Assembly (NCBI GenBank): GCA_019155205.2
Contig: JAHNZQ020003147.1
Location: 1,575,111 to 1,639,110, forward strand
Origin: Gracilaria vermiculophylla
Taxonomy: Eukaryota > Rhodophyta > Florideophyceae > Gracilariales > Gracilariaceae
Direction: 5' to 3'
DNA length: 64,000 nucleotides
In this document: positions 53,742-64,000 of the stretch, in pieces
Numbering within the stretch: position 1 is the stretch's first letter
Layout: each line of letters starts with the position of its first letter
Program-made: the position numbers and the translations under genes
Notes under the pieces: model-generated
What the model saw: the letters and a program-made list of their open reading frames with translations, nothing else
Told to the model about the DNA's origin: nothing
The model's database searches: none

Positions 53742-54529
53742 TTCTATTTCAGATCCGACACAGGTTCGAGATAATTGCGGGTTAGACTTGCTGCACGTCT
53801 TTGCTTGGCTCTGCACGATGTACGAGAGACAGGATGCGAAAGAAGAACGAAGTAGGAAGTAACGATATTTGTACCGCTTTGAGGACAAGCAACATCTTCT
53901 TGAAATGTCTGATGGTTGCACGTGTACCACATTAATAGCGACAGCTCATCATGTCTGGTGTGACCTGCTCCTCGTTGGCATTGACTGCAGGCAGCGGCAC
54001 AAATCCATATGTGAATTTGTTCTCTCTATGCCAACCAAGTATGCACTTTTTCGTCATTTCCTACAGTACTCTTCCTACATCAACTTTTTTCCATGACGAA
54101 AAGTTGGACTCTGCAAAGTGACAGCTGTTGGATAAACAGTTGGCAATTTGGCCCAGTGGAATGAGCTTCTTTCGTTGACAACAGGTAACGTGTAACATTA
54201 AATGCTGCGCGTGAGCTCCCGACTGGGAGACCTCAGTGATGGCTTTTGAAACAGCATTAAGCCACTGGACAATTTATGCCATTCAGTGCCGCGCTCATTG
54301 TCACATCTCGCACAACAATGCGACGCTCATCGCTGCGCAACTCTGACATTTGTTTTGTTTTGTGTTTGTTGAGCAATACAAAGTTCGGTCATTATGCTTA
54401 AATTTTGCTGCTGGAACGGCGACTGGTATGGACAGGTATCATTATTGTTCGTGTGCTTGGCAACGGGATAGATGTATCGTGTAGAATGATCCTTGGCTCT
54501 ACTTTTCTGCTGGACTGTGGCTCACAGAA

Positions 54530-55330
54530 AGGAATAGCAGAGACTCGTAATCGCTCTCGTATCGCTGGTCATTTCTTTTTAGAGGATCCTAAAAGGTACA
54601 ACACATGCTTTCAATAACAACAAACTGACCCATAGTGCAAAAGAAAAGCTACTCCGATCCGTATCGGACACTTCCTCATCAGCAAAAGAGCTATATAATT
54701 CCATCTCATTAACGGTACCAGTCGAAAGAGTGCAACAGGATTTAAACGATGATCCTAATTTCATTTACAAAAACATGAAAGCGGACCAAATGATGACAGA
54801 ACGTCGTTTAAAAAGTTTAATTTCGGGCTCGTCATAAATTTATATTTTCTATGGAACAGTGGAAGAGCATTTTTTCTCTGTTGACAAAGAGTTTACCTTC
54901 GATAAGGCTAATAACATTGGGGACCAAAGGCATGACCTTTGTAAGATAAAAGTTGTGTTTTCAAGAGGCAAAATAATGGAGATTCTGTTCTGCAATGGGG
55001 AGCTTTTTGTTTTTGTGGTTGAAGTAAGCTAGTGGTTCGTCAGGGTAATATGGACATAAAGAACCATTGCAAACTATTGCTATAAGGAATTCTACCTTTT
55101 CCGCGAAAATATTGGGGAAAGTGTTTACTTTTCAGCAACATGGTTCTACTAGGAACCGTTCTGTGTATTCTACAAAACGGTTGAAGGACTGTAACGTCGA
55201 TGTTCTTCCATGGCCGGCCACGTCATCCGACCTGAACATCGTGAAATACATCTGGGGGCCTTCGGCACTCGGTGCACCCCAATCATCTCCTGTTCCAGGA
55301 TGTTGGGAACCCTGTGCAATTCCATATTAA
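54530..55330 (+). pseudogene. Tc1/mariner transposase relic (second family)
   Basis: Plus-strand pieces in order: an HTH part (54620-54835, AKEKLLRSVSDTSSSAKELY), a region matching the first catalytic Asp (EEHFFSVDKEFTFD near 54860), and a C-terminal piece (55067-55255) with FQQHGSTRNRS and VDVLPWPATSSDLNIVKYIW. The second Asp is His in this copy and the Pro-Ile-Glu motif is altered. Broken by stops. Similarity to the 47-kb transposase is at the superfamily level only. Confidence 0.7.
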
Positions 55331-55702
55331 ATAGTTGCAAAACAGGGGTGGAAAGGAAGGGAGAAATGACGACTTATTTACTTAAATAATTGTGATTGCT
55401 GTTTTGGATCTCAACTGTATATGGTGATCTTCTTCACGCTAACTACTTTACATTTGTACATTGGCTTTCGACAGCACGCGCCCTTCAAGGCTGCATTAAT
55501 GCGCTTTTTCTGAGTTCAAGAAGCAAAGTGTGCAACCCGGCCTCCCTTTCTGTCACACAATAAGACAGTAAAGAAAAGGCCTATGGTTTTCTTCAGGTTT
55601 CGCGAACTGTACGACAAGATACCAAAAGGATTAGGCGTTTCTAGTTCGAGTGCGCTTCTCACAAGCACCGAGATGCCATATGATTTTGGCGCCTGAACTT
55701 GT

Positions 55703-55963
55703 TTGCTGTTCAACATGTTGAAATTAGAGCGTGTGGACACCCCTCTTGCTTGCGACCCGCCGCTACAGTACGATACAAGCGCAATGAGTCAACGCTTCGT
55801 GGTGAAGGCCGTCGGCAAGAGCTACCTTTCAGTACCCCGCGTCAGGTACGTTGGCGACATTGCCAATTTATGGCGAACAGAACAACTGTGCAGAGCGTGC
55901 TCGTCAAGCCCATGGCAGATCGGGCACATAGTTAAACCAACAAAGGGGAGGCACAGAGCGTAG
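55703..55963 (+). CDS. Unrecognised short ORF
   Basis: An 86-codon frame with a plausible protein-like composition (FVVKAVGKSYLSVPRVRYVG). No homologue is recognised and no splice partner was found. It may be a gene fragment or chance. Confidence 0.2.
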   Translation: MLFNMLKLERVDTPLACDPPLQYDTSAMSQRFVVKAVGKSYLSVPRVRYVGDIANLWRTEQLCRACSSSPWQIGHIVKPTKGRHRA

Positions 55964-56219
55964 GTGCGGCTGTGTACCAGTGTTAGTCTATAAATCGGTG
56001 TAGTGATTCCGAATTCTGGAGGTATACGCAAAACGGAGTTGAATTATCGTGAAGGCGATGGACGGAGTGGCGATATGAATCTCGGTGCTCATTTTCACTG
56101 TTTATCAGCCAACCGTTACTGGATGTATTTGAAATAATAGAGACCGTTTATCGTATACACTGTTACCCTCTTTAGGCCATTAGTTCTAACGTATGTCTTG
56201 GTACTGTTGGATGATAGGT

Positions 56220-56335
56220 ACAGTGCGTTTCAAAAGTATGGGACAGTGCAAAAGCGCGCCAAAATATGGATTTTTGCCTACTGTAGCCACCAATCTTCGT
56301 TAAAACCCTCAAAAACGCGTTTCAAAAGTATATAG
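56220..56335 (+). repeat. Mariner-family left end (outer and inner repeats)
   Basis: TACAGTGCGTTTCAAAAGTATG at 56222 and CGCGTTTCAAAAGTATA at 56313 show the same two-site arrangement as the 47-kb element, about 93 bp apart. No transposase or right end was found in the AT-rich sequence that follows. Confidence 0.55.
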
Positions 56336-56399
56336 CATTTCAAACTCACGCGTGATTATTTCCACAACACGTTGTTTTTTGCCTCAAAAATACGTAAGA

Positions 56400-57110
56400 T
56401 CCTACATTAAAAGCTTATAACACAATAATTTAAACAGTACTTTAGATATAGGCCGTTGTTCTCATATTTATGCCATTTTCTTAAATATTTACTGTAATAC
56501 AAACATAACGAGTCATTGATATCTTAATAATGCTCAGGTACAACAATAAGAATAACGTTTTGCAAGAATATTATGCTGGCAATGCACTTTGCACTGAAAC
56601 ATTCATTAAAAGAATGATATATTTAAATAAAATGAATACAATGATAGTGAAAAACGCTTCGACACTCTTTTGGTTTTTAAAACTGAATAAAAATTTACTT
56701 TTCGAAGCTCAAAATAAACAGAAAAGATACTACAAAGTGATGTAGGAAAGAAAGACGGCTGCTAAAAAATGTGTTTAAAATAGAGTAAAACTTTGTTTTA
56801 GATGATTAACAGTGTTTTACATAATGCTATTATATGCAATCAAGGTCAAAAAACATTCAAACATAGTTACGTTCTATTAGAGCTTATATTATGCTATGCA
56901 ATGGACTCTCAATAAAAAACAACTACATATAAAGCCTATTCAGTAAAATTATAAACCCAAAAAGATTTACCAATGCTTTCACACAACTTTTTATAAAATG
57001 TTACATGTCTCTTAAGAAATGTAAACTGCTTTTGCGCTAAGATATCGCCCCCAATTTGTAGTCTATTATAATGAAAAATGTTCTTCGCTAACTATAAAAA
57101 AATTCCACGC
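56400..57110. other. AT-rich, no gene seen
   Basis: Strongly AT-rich with one 71-codon Asn/Lys-rich frame that looks like chance. It may be the decayed body of the mariner end at 56220. Confidence 0.4.
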
Positions 57111-57118
57111 AGTTACTG

Positions 57119-57262
57119 TACTGCAATACCCCAAAGGGGAAATTACCACGAAGGATGTTTGACCCTCCCTCTCGCGAGGTATTTTAGGGGCAGAGACTTC
57201 CTCGGGCGTGGCACACGAGCCGCGCGAAACTCTGGGGCCAAGCCTTCGCAACGGGTGCAGGA
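57119..57262 (+). repeat. Partial copy of the 14.5-kb insert
   Basis: This matches 14525-14680 from TGCAATACCCCAAAGGGG through the CTCGCGAGG palindrome to GGTGCAGGAG, where the LTR at 57267 was inserted. It shows the insert family existed before that LTR arrived. Confidence 0.75.
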
Positions 57263-57266
57263 GGAA

Positions 57267-57827
57267 TGTGGTACCGTCAGTTCTCCCTTCGAGGTGGTAG
57301 TGCACAACGTCCATTTGGAGGTTTTGATGACTCCAAAGGTGTGATTTCCTAAAGATGGTCTCCAATAATCGCTGTCGCGAGCCGGGAGATTTCTAAAAAG
57401 GGATCTGCAAACACCAAGCGGAGGGGGAAGTTCACTGGGCGGACAATGCTCCGACATGCACTGCTACGAGGCGACCTGGGGATCGGCGGCACAGAAATCC
57501 AAGTGTGTTGGACGAGAGTCTCCAACCGGAAAAAATGACTTAGACTCAAGGGTGCTGGGTTTTCTCTCCCAGAGGTGGAGCTCGACCGGCAGATTAAGTA
57601 CCGCGCCGGGAGCCCGCCTCGGCATGTCTCACTACTGTAGTAATTACCTGCGCCAATTAACTAAAATGAATCTAAATTCTACCATCTGTCGAGGGTACTG
57701 TACCGCACGAGAGCCGAAGAATGCACCATGCGGCTCAGTTAATAAAATACGAACCCTCCTTAGGGATTCCCCATCGTAAAGCCACATGACAATATCATCT
57801 AAGGATCCACTGTATTACATACTCCCT
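57267..57827 (-). repeat. Gypsy LTR at the 3' end of the 58-62 kb copy
   Basis: A complete long-subfamily LTR of 561 bp, TGTAATACAGTGGATCC...GGTACCACA on the minus strand. The purine tract CAGGAAAGGGAGTA (57828-57841) sits just before it on the sense strand. Confidence 0.85.
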
Positions 57828-57837
57828 TTCCTGAATT

Positions 57838-58129
57838 TCATCATGGCATCGAGGTACATCTTTCCATAGCTCGGTTCTCTGGGGCTCTGGGTACTGCCTT
57901 CCAGAAATCGGTGCAGGCGCGTTTTGTGGCGGGCCGTCCTGCTCCGACTTCTCACGTACAGGCTCTGCGCGAAGCTCGTAACTGGATTCTAGATCTCCAA
58001 AACGCCCGGGGAGACCAAGCCTCGATGGCTGCTATCAAAAAGAGTCTGGCAGAGTTCTTCGAGAGCCAAGCACTAACGACAAAAGCGCGCCTGGAAGCAG
58101 AATATGCAACGTGGCTCGGTGACCTGTAG
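57838..58129 (+). pseudogene. C-terminal fragment of the antisense accessory ORF
   Basis: Open on the plus strand to a stop at 58129. The protein is homologous to the last part of the 3221-4231 ORF, with GALGTAFQKS and SMAAIKKSLAEFFESQA conserved. About 2.3 kb present in the 1.6-4 kb copy has been deleted here, joining the C-terminus almost directly to the polypurine tract and LTR. Confidence 0.6.
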
Positions 58130-58389
58130 GCTTATAAAATCCCGGCGATGGGATTTAGTCCATGATACCTGCGGAATAAAAGATCCTTAGGTTGGCGAGG
58201 AAGTTCCTTGAACGGTAATTGCAATGAGAATGGGCCGTGCTCGCGCGCTCATCCATACGAAATGCTGCCACGGGATCATACAAGCGGGCAACGGCGGCCT
58301 GGAAGAATAAAAAGAGAACTCCAGGTCGGGGATAGATAACGGGGATAAAAAACATCTCCTGTTGGGGGCCATCTCCCCCTTTCCTAAAC

Positions 58390-61300
58390 GGACGCGCCTA
58401 TGCGGAGATGCATTTCCGCTCCAGCTTTGCGTGGTATCTCCTGATAAAGATCTCCTGGATGTGTCCGGTAGGTTCTTCCGTGTCGTCCTTTGAGGTATAC
58501 CTGTACCAGCCGACGCCGTACAGTATCCCTCCAGGCGTCTGTCCGTGAGAAACAATATGATATAAAACACAGAAGATATCACTTTGAGGGGTCATGATGG
58601 CGTGTGGAGCTTCCATGAAAGGTTCACCGAATGGATTGATGATGTTTCTAGTATCCAGCGGTTTCGTCGCTTCTGAGGTGGTGGGATGACGACATTCCGC
58701 GCGTGGCCCCTGAGGTGGGGCGGTGGGCACTCCTGAAGGGCTGGGCGTCGGGACTTTTGTCACCCTATCACGAAAGACGACGTCTCGGAGCCCGTTTACG
58801 TCAATGGCGACAGTGTCTTTATAGGTGTAAAGGACTTTGTAAGGCTCGGAGATTTTCGGCGAAAATTTGCGCGTGACGTCCGGTGGTTCATCATATGTCC
58901 CCACAAGATTGTCTAGGAAACCCCCGTCGACTATCTTCAGGTGACGGCCTTGTTTTCCGTTCCGGTCGGAAATCCTGTTTATATTTCCTCTGCAAGGCGT
59001 TGCGTCTCTCTTTGGCGGGGGAGGGAGCGTCCCCATAGCTCCTTAAGACGGAGCGTTTTGCTTGAGACGCTGTTTGTATCTGTGGTCTTCCCGCCGGGTG
59101 CATCGTGGCGCGTGCCGAAATACCGGCACTAGGCGTGAAACGCGAGAGCCTCAGATTAAAGGCAGCTGTCTCCGTGGAGCAGTGGACCTACAGGCTGTTT
59201 GCATACGTGAACGGGCCCACGGATGCACCCCAATCCATCTGGTCGTCCGTGACGTAGAGTTTCAACCTTGAGGCGATGGTTTTGTTAAACCTCTCCGCCT
59301 GTCCGCTGGTCTACGGATTATAAGCGGTAGTAAACATTTGCATCATCCACAGCATTCCGGAGATGTTGCTGAATAGCTTCGCCGCGATCTGGGGTCGGTT
59401 GTTTGTAAAAAGATACAACGGGATCCCATATACGTAAAGCCAGTGCTCCAGAAAGGTGTCGGCAATTACCGCTGCAGTAGTGCTCCGGAGGGAAATGGCG
59501 CCGGTGATCTCGGAGAATCGATCGATGATCACGAGGATAAATCGGTACCCTCTCTCCGACTTGGGAAAAGGCCCCAAATTTCCACGGTCACGAACTCCAA
59601 ATGTCCTGAAGGCAGGAACAGAGTGAATGGCGTCCAGTGTCTGCGGATATTCCTCCCAGCGGCGGCGCACGAGTTTCAATCCATTACCATTGGGAAGGCG
59701 TCATCAGCCACGTTCGGCCAGCAGAACTCCTACCTCATGGTAAAATACATGCACGATCCACCGGGGTGCTCGGCGAGGCGAGGATGGTGCAAAAGATACA
59801 GCACCTTCGCCCATAGGCTCGTCGTGAGCACCTTTTGGAGATATCCGTCCAGAATTGCGCGGCGTACGAGTACGCCGTCTCGGACAACATCGAAGGACGA
59901 TGTTAGACTTCCCACGTTGGCGAGGCAGGACTTGCAGTACGCATCTGTATTCTGCTCCTTCAGGAACTCTGCTATGGAGATGGGGAGAATTTCTTTCTCC
60001 TCCTCAACAAAGGCCATCACCACAAGGAGTGCACTAACTAAATGTACCTACAGATTGACAGCATTCTAAGCACTCTCATTCGGATTATTTTCCCATGCCA
60101 GCGTCCTCGATGACTAGACACGAGATTGCGTTTTCCAAAGGTATTTTGTATTCTCTTTCGATGGAGATTCGCAACAGCCCGTCCGCTGCCTGGTGTTTTA
60201 TGCAAGAACGGTGGAAGATGTAGAATTTGAACTCCAAGAGTCTAGTTTGCACCTTTCCAGGCGACCGGAAGCTATCGTCATGGATAGTATCCACTTCAAT
60301 GGTGCATGGTCCGTACTCAAGGTGAAACGCGCGCCTTCCAGGTATGGGCGTAAAAGAAGCACCACCTATACAATGGCGAGACATTGGCGCTCCTAGGGGG
60401 AATATTTTCGTTCCGAAGGTGAAAGGCTGCGACTCCAGCATCCTATAGGCTTAAGCCCACCTTCAGGTTGTTCCTGTAGGAGGGCACATTCCGACCTTAT
60501 ACTAACATGCGTCTGTGTCCAGCACCATTCGGCGGTTCCGCTTCGTAATTACCAAGATCAGTCGCTCTAGTGGTCTGCTCTTCAAGGTGGCAAAGGCTTC
60601 AAACTCTTTGTCCGTCAAGATAGCCCGTCGCATTTGCTCGTCTTTATTCAAGAGGCCATTTAACGGCGCCTAAAAGCCGGAAGAATTCGGAACAAACTTT
60701 CGAAAGACATTACACAAACCCAGGAAGAAGCGGAGCTCCGTCTGGTTTTTGGGAGGGTGAGCTTTCTTGATGGCGTCCTGAGTTCTTTTAGAGCTCTGTA
60801 GCTGGCCCGGGAGCACAATTTGCTCGAGTTAATCCACCATGGACTCGAAAAAGAGACACTTCTCCAGTTTCAGAGTGAGTTCAGCATGCTTCAGTAGTTG
60901 GAGCACGTGCTTCATATGCATAAAGAGCTGTGCCACGCTGCTGGAGTATATGATGAAATCGTCAATATACACGAGAACCTATTGCTACTTTACCTACGAC
61001 AGGGTTATTTCCACCGCTAGTTGGATTAGTGGGTGCATTCTGCAATCCCAAATGGCATCCTTAGGAATCTGAAAATTGCACAGTGCGAGGTGAATATTTT
61101 CTTATCCTTATTGGAGTCATTCATCTCAATTCGCCGGAAGCCGCTATTGGCATCCAGCATGGAGAAAACGGACGCATCACCTAAGCAGCCATTACATTCA
61201 TCCATACTGGGTATCTGATACGAGTCACGTACCGTCACCTCGTTGAAGCGTCTATAGTCAATACAAAACCTCAAGGAGCCATCTCTATTCTTCAAAAACG

Positions 61301-61960
61301 CAATGGGGGAGGCCCATTTGGAATCGGAGGGCTCGACAACGTCTTTTTCCAGCATCCCGTGGACCTCATCGCGTTCGAAATCGCACGCATGGGGTCCGGC
61401 CCTCCTCAATAGTTGGTGTACCGGTTTTGAATTAGGTGTGGGCTGGATGCGGCGCTTGGCCAGGCTGACCTGATCCAGGCAACTAAACCACATGTCCTCA
61501 AAAACGGATAGCATCTCCACTATCTTATGGCGATACCCTTCCAAATCCTAGCCAATTTGGAGCTTCTTCTGCCATAGGGCAGGATTCTCTTCCTCTGGAG
61601 CCGTGGAAGTCGCTTCCGCCTCCATTGAGGCGATTGCATCGCGTTTCAAAAGGTTTTCCGTTCGAGGAAGATGAGCCAAGCCTGCAGGGGCGGGTAGTGC
61701 CAATCCGACGACAGTTCCTTTCTGGAGCCGTAACGGCGATTCCTTCAGGTTGGCGAGCACAACCCTGAAGGGAATGTTCGGCACTATATCCATAACGCTG
61801 TTCGTTACCATGGAGTGTTGCTTTGTCGTCAGGTGTGGACTCCCGTGTAGGAATGAAAGGCCAGATGCAGAGGTCTGCACTCAAACTCCGAGCTGACTCC
61901 TCGCCGGTATTTCGATACTCTTCACCACCCGGAACTTATTCGAATGCGTCTATTTAGGAA
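58390..61960 (-). pseudogene. pol: Gypsy chromovirus pol, second copy
   Basis: Better preserved than the copy at 4.4-8.6 kb. Order on the minus strand: protease-RT linker (61880-61548); RT (61544-61026, 172 open codons with SPIAFLKNRDGSLRFCIDYR and VFSMLDANSGFRRIEM); intact YIDDFIIYS near 60960; RNase H and connection (60700-60085); integrase zinc region (60023-59730, HHPRLAEHPGG); integrase core (59679-59311), whose DNGPQ-type box reads NNRPQ; then a frame carrying the integrase end (GGFLDNLVGTYDEPPDV) and a chromodomain-like tail (VGWYRYTSKDDTEEPTGHI) near 58450-58520. Gag is missing: the protease region joins an LTR fragment at about 61965. Confidence 0.85.
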
Positions 61961-61964
61961 AAAT

Positions 61965-62240
61965 ACCACCAGGGTGCTTATTTTACTTCCTCATAAGTGG
62001 AGGTTGAACGGCAGAATAAGTATCAAGCCGGGAGCGAGCTTCACCAGGTCTCACTAGTGTATTAGTACCTGCAAAAATTAATTAAAATGAATCTAAATTC
62101 AACCGTCCCTCTAGGATACTGTAGTGCACGAGGGCCGACTTTTGTACCACGTGGCTCAGTTAATAAAATATGAGTCCTCCTTAGGAATATTGCGCCATTA
62201 AGGCACTCCAAAATATCACCTAAGGATCCACTGTACTACA
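61965..62240 (-). repeat. Truncated gypsy LTR
   Basis: About 276 bp of the TGTAGTACAGTGGATCC end of the long LTR subfamily, ending at 62240. The other half and the gag are deleted, so pol abuts it directly. It is not flanked by the bases found at 57262-57266, so it cannot be shown to pair with that LTR. Confidence 0.7.
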
Positions 62241-62245
62241 GTACA

Positions 62246-63955
62246 GGAGAGGTTCCCTCCATCAACATCTAAAGTGACCCCGGGCAGAGAAGGACAGGAT
62301 ACTGCCGCCCCCTATTCCAGAGGTGAAGAGAATACTGCCAAAGGGAAACAGGAACACCTCAGGAATGTTGCTATGCACCGTCTGGATCTGTCGTTCCATG
62401 GAGGAGGACAGGATGTCGGTCGCGAAGTTCTTCACCCAAGGTGAGAAGGACTGCATGCCGGTAGCGAAGGATTTCACCCAAGGAGAGAAGGACGGGATAC
62501 TCCTCGGGTGGATCACGATAACGGGGGTATCGTCAGTAACCCAGACCACCTCAAGGAAAAACGCCGAAAGAAGCGGAGGGAGAAAGAAAAAAGCGATACA
62601 CCAATCCGGAGAGAAGCTCAGACTCTGAATCCGTAAACAGCTCTAGTTTGGAGGACAGTATATCTCCCAAGGGGAAGATCAGAAGAGTCAGGTAGGTCGT
62701 CCCGCTTTATGATCTCTTCGCAAAAGTGGTGTATTATGACACCTTGAGGTTGAATGATAGCTCCATTCTTTACGACGCGTCGGTCACTAAATTACTCACG
62801 AAGATCCAGCGCCGGATGGATATCCAGATGGAAACACACTCCTTGTCAGGTGAAGACCCCATTTCGGTGTTGAATGTTTTCACGCGCTTCCGTTCAGCGT
62901 GTAACACCAATGGTGTCCATGAAGGTGCAGTCGTATGTTGCTTGCAGTTCTACCTCAAAGGCCATGCGCACTCGCTGGTGCAGCCACGCCTCACAGGTAA
63001 GAACACCATTGTGGGTGATCCGGGAATGGAGATCTTGACGACGCACCCGGAGATGGTGAATTTCCTCCTTAAAAGGTACGCAACGGACGAGGTGATAGCA
63101 GATGCTGACCCTGAAGTCACCTCCTATAGGCAAACTACTGGAATAAATGAGACGGAGTTCTCGCAAAAGCTGTAAACGAAGGCCCTACGTTTTGAAAACG
63201 TGTACTCCGAACGGCGTTTGAAGTCGTTGTTTGTCGAGGCACTCCTTCCCTTGTTCCGCGGCACGGTGTGTAATAACATGACAACGCACCTATATGGAGC
63301 CAGCACGTATCGCGGAATCCTATTGGGATACCCACCGTGCCGTTCGTCGCAGCCATGGTCCCATTTTGGAATACCCGACGGCCTCAAGGAACCGTCGGGC
63401 ATCTGCCCTGACGTTTGACTCCAGTACCACAGAGGAGGTCGACGAGCTCACGCTTGTGGCAGATCAAGAGGCTCTTGCCCTCACTTACGCCTCATCTCAG
63501 GGGGCAATGTCTAGGACGAGGACACCCTCGTCGGCCACTTTGTTCGCCTCGGCAGGATCTTACAGAAGTATCCGATTCGAGAACCCTCGAGGCTGCTCAC
63601 CACCTTGCAAGATTTGCCTGTCTCAATAGTCAGTACACTGTACTATTCTCACCCCAGCAGTGAAAGACGCCACCCTGCAGGAACGGGATGAGATCTTTCA
63701 GGACCTGAAGGACACACCAACGGAGAGCGGAAGTTATCGAACCGCGTATCATGATATCCGCTCCCCCAAAGGAACCTTCCGTTACTGCGCTCCAGTTGGA
63801 GTGCCGTCTGTTCCAATGGACCTTGCGCGGATAGAGCAACAGCCGGCAACCAAACTGGCCCCACCTCAAGCGAAGACGTCGCATCTCAATGCGCAACCGC
63901 AGCAGCCGTCCCCAACTGGAAGTCCAATCGCCTCCAACTAGAAAAACCCGCAGTA
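62246..63955 (+). pseudogene. gag: Gypsy gag, plus strand, 5'-truncated
   Basis: Begins part-way through gag (REGQD-type segment near 62290) and reads toward the right edge. The 149-codon open stretch at 62726-63175 is the conserved gag core (HSLVQPRLTGKNTIVGDPGM). Further homologous pieces lie at 63294-63629 and 63660-63941. It aligns with the minus-strand gags at 9.4-10.5 and 11.2-14.3 kb and is the best reference for their missing parts. Stops remain between pieces. It faces the minus-strand pol, so this is a separate insertion that continues beyond the window. Confidence 0.75.
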
Positions 63956-64000
63956 TCACGCATAGAGGCTCCACGTGGCTCCTTACCGTCGAGCCTCGGC

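Overview
The window looks like a TE-rich stretch of a nuclear genome from a multicellular red alga, with a florideophyte such as Chondrus as the best guess. This is an inference. The supporting signs are a compact, GC-rich island of nearly intronless host genes (one 112-bp intron seen), a protein with a plastid-type leader, and dense LTR retrotransposons on both sides. The species cannot be proved from the sequence alone.

Layout. 1-16 kb is a nest of Ty3/gypsy chromoviruses on the minus strand. Its outermost element runs from 1137 to 15791 and is bounded by the 5-bp duplication CCGAG. It carries an inner LTR plus gag-pol, a 309-bp TRIM-like mini-retroelement and an 848-bp DNA-transposon-like insert. 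A Tc1/mariner relic follows. 17.1-24.8 kb is the host island: a GET2/CAML-like ER receptor, a probable plastid membrane protein, a SUN-domain nuclear-envelope protein, a GPHR/GPR89-like membrane protein, and a RING-RAWUL (PRC1-type) protein. 25-41 kb is TE debris: a solo LTR with a perfect duplication, a decayed integrase end, a second decayed chromovirus on the plus strand, a third gypsy gag-RT fragment, and one assembly gap. 41.1-46.3 kb is a nearly full-length Ty1/copia element with both LTRs. 47.2-48.6 kb is a Tc1/mariner element with DD34E transposase and IR/DR-type ends, split by a probably spurious gap. 49-54.4 kb holds two tandem paralogues of an unrecognised small membrane protein, one with an acidic 45-bp minisatellite, plus more mariner relics. 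57-64 kb is another chromovirus copy (minus) abutting a gag copy (plus) that runs off the window.

Functionally, the host genes belong to the endomembrane and nuclear periphery (tail-anchored protein insertion, Golgi or ER acidification, nuclear-envelope bridging) and to chromatin control. They are not an operon. The 559 bp between two of them could be a shared divergent promoter. No CRISPR array, rRNA gene or confident tRNA gene was seen.

The points most worth a second look are: an antisense (plus-strand) coding region between pol and the 3' LTR of the gypsy family, with mainly synonymous changes between two copies; two unrelated retroelements whose primer-binding sites match the anticodon half of initiator tRNA-Met; IR/DR ends on the mariner family; and the tandem paralogue pair.
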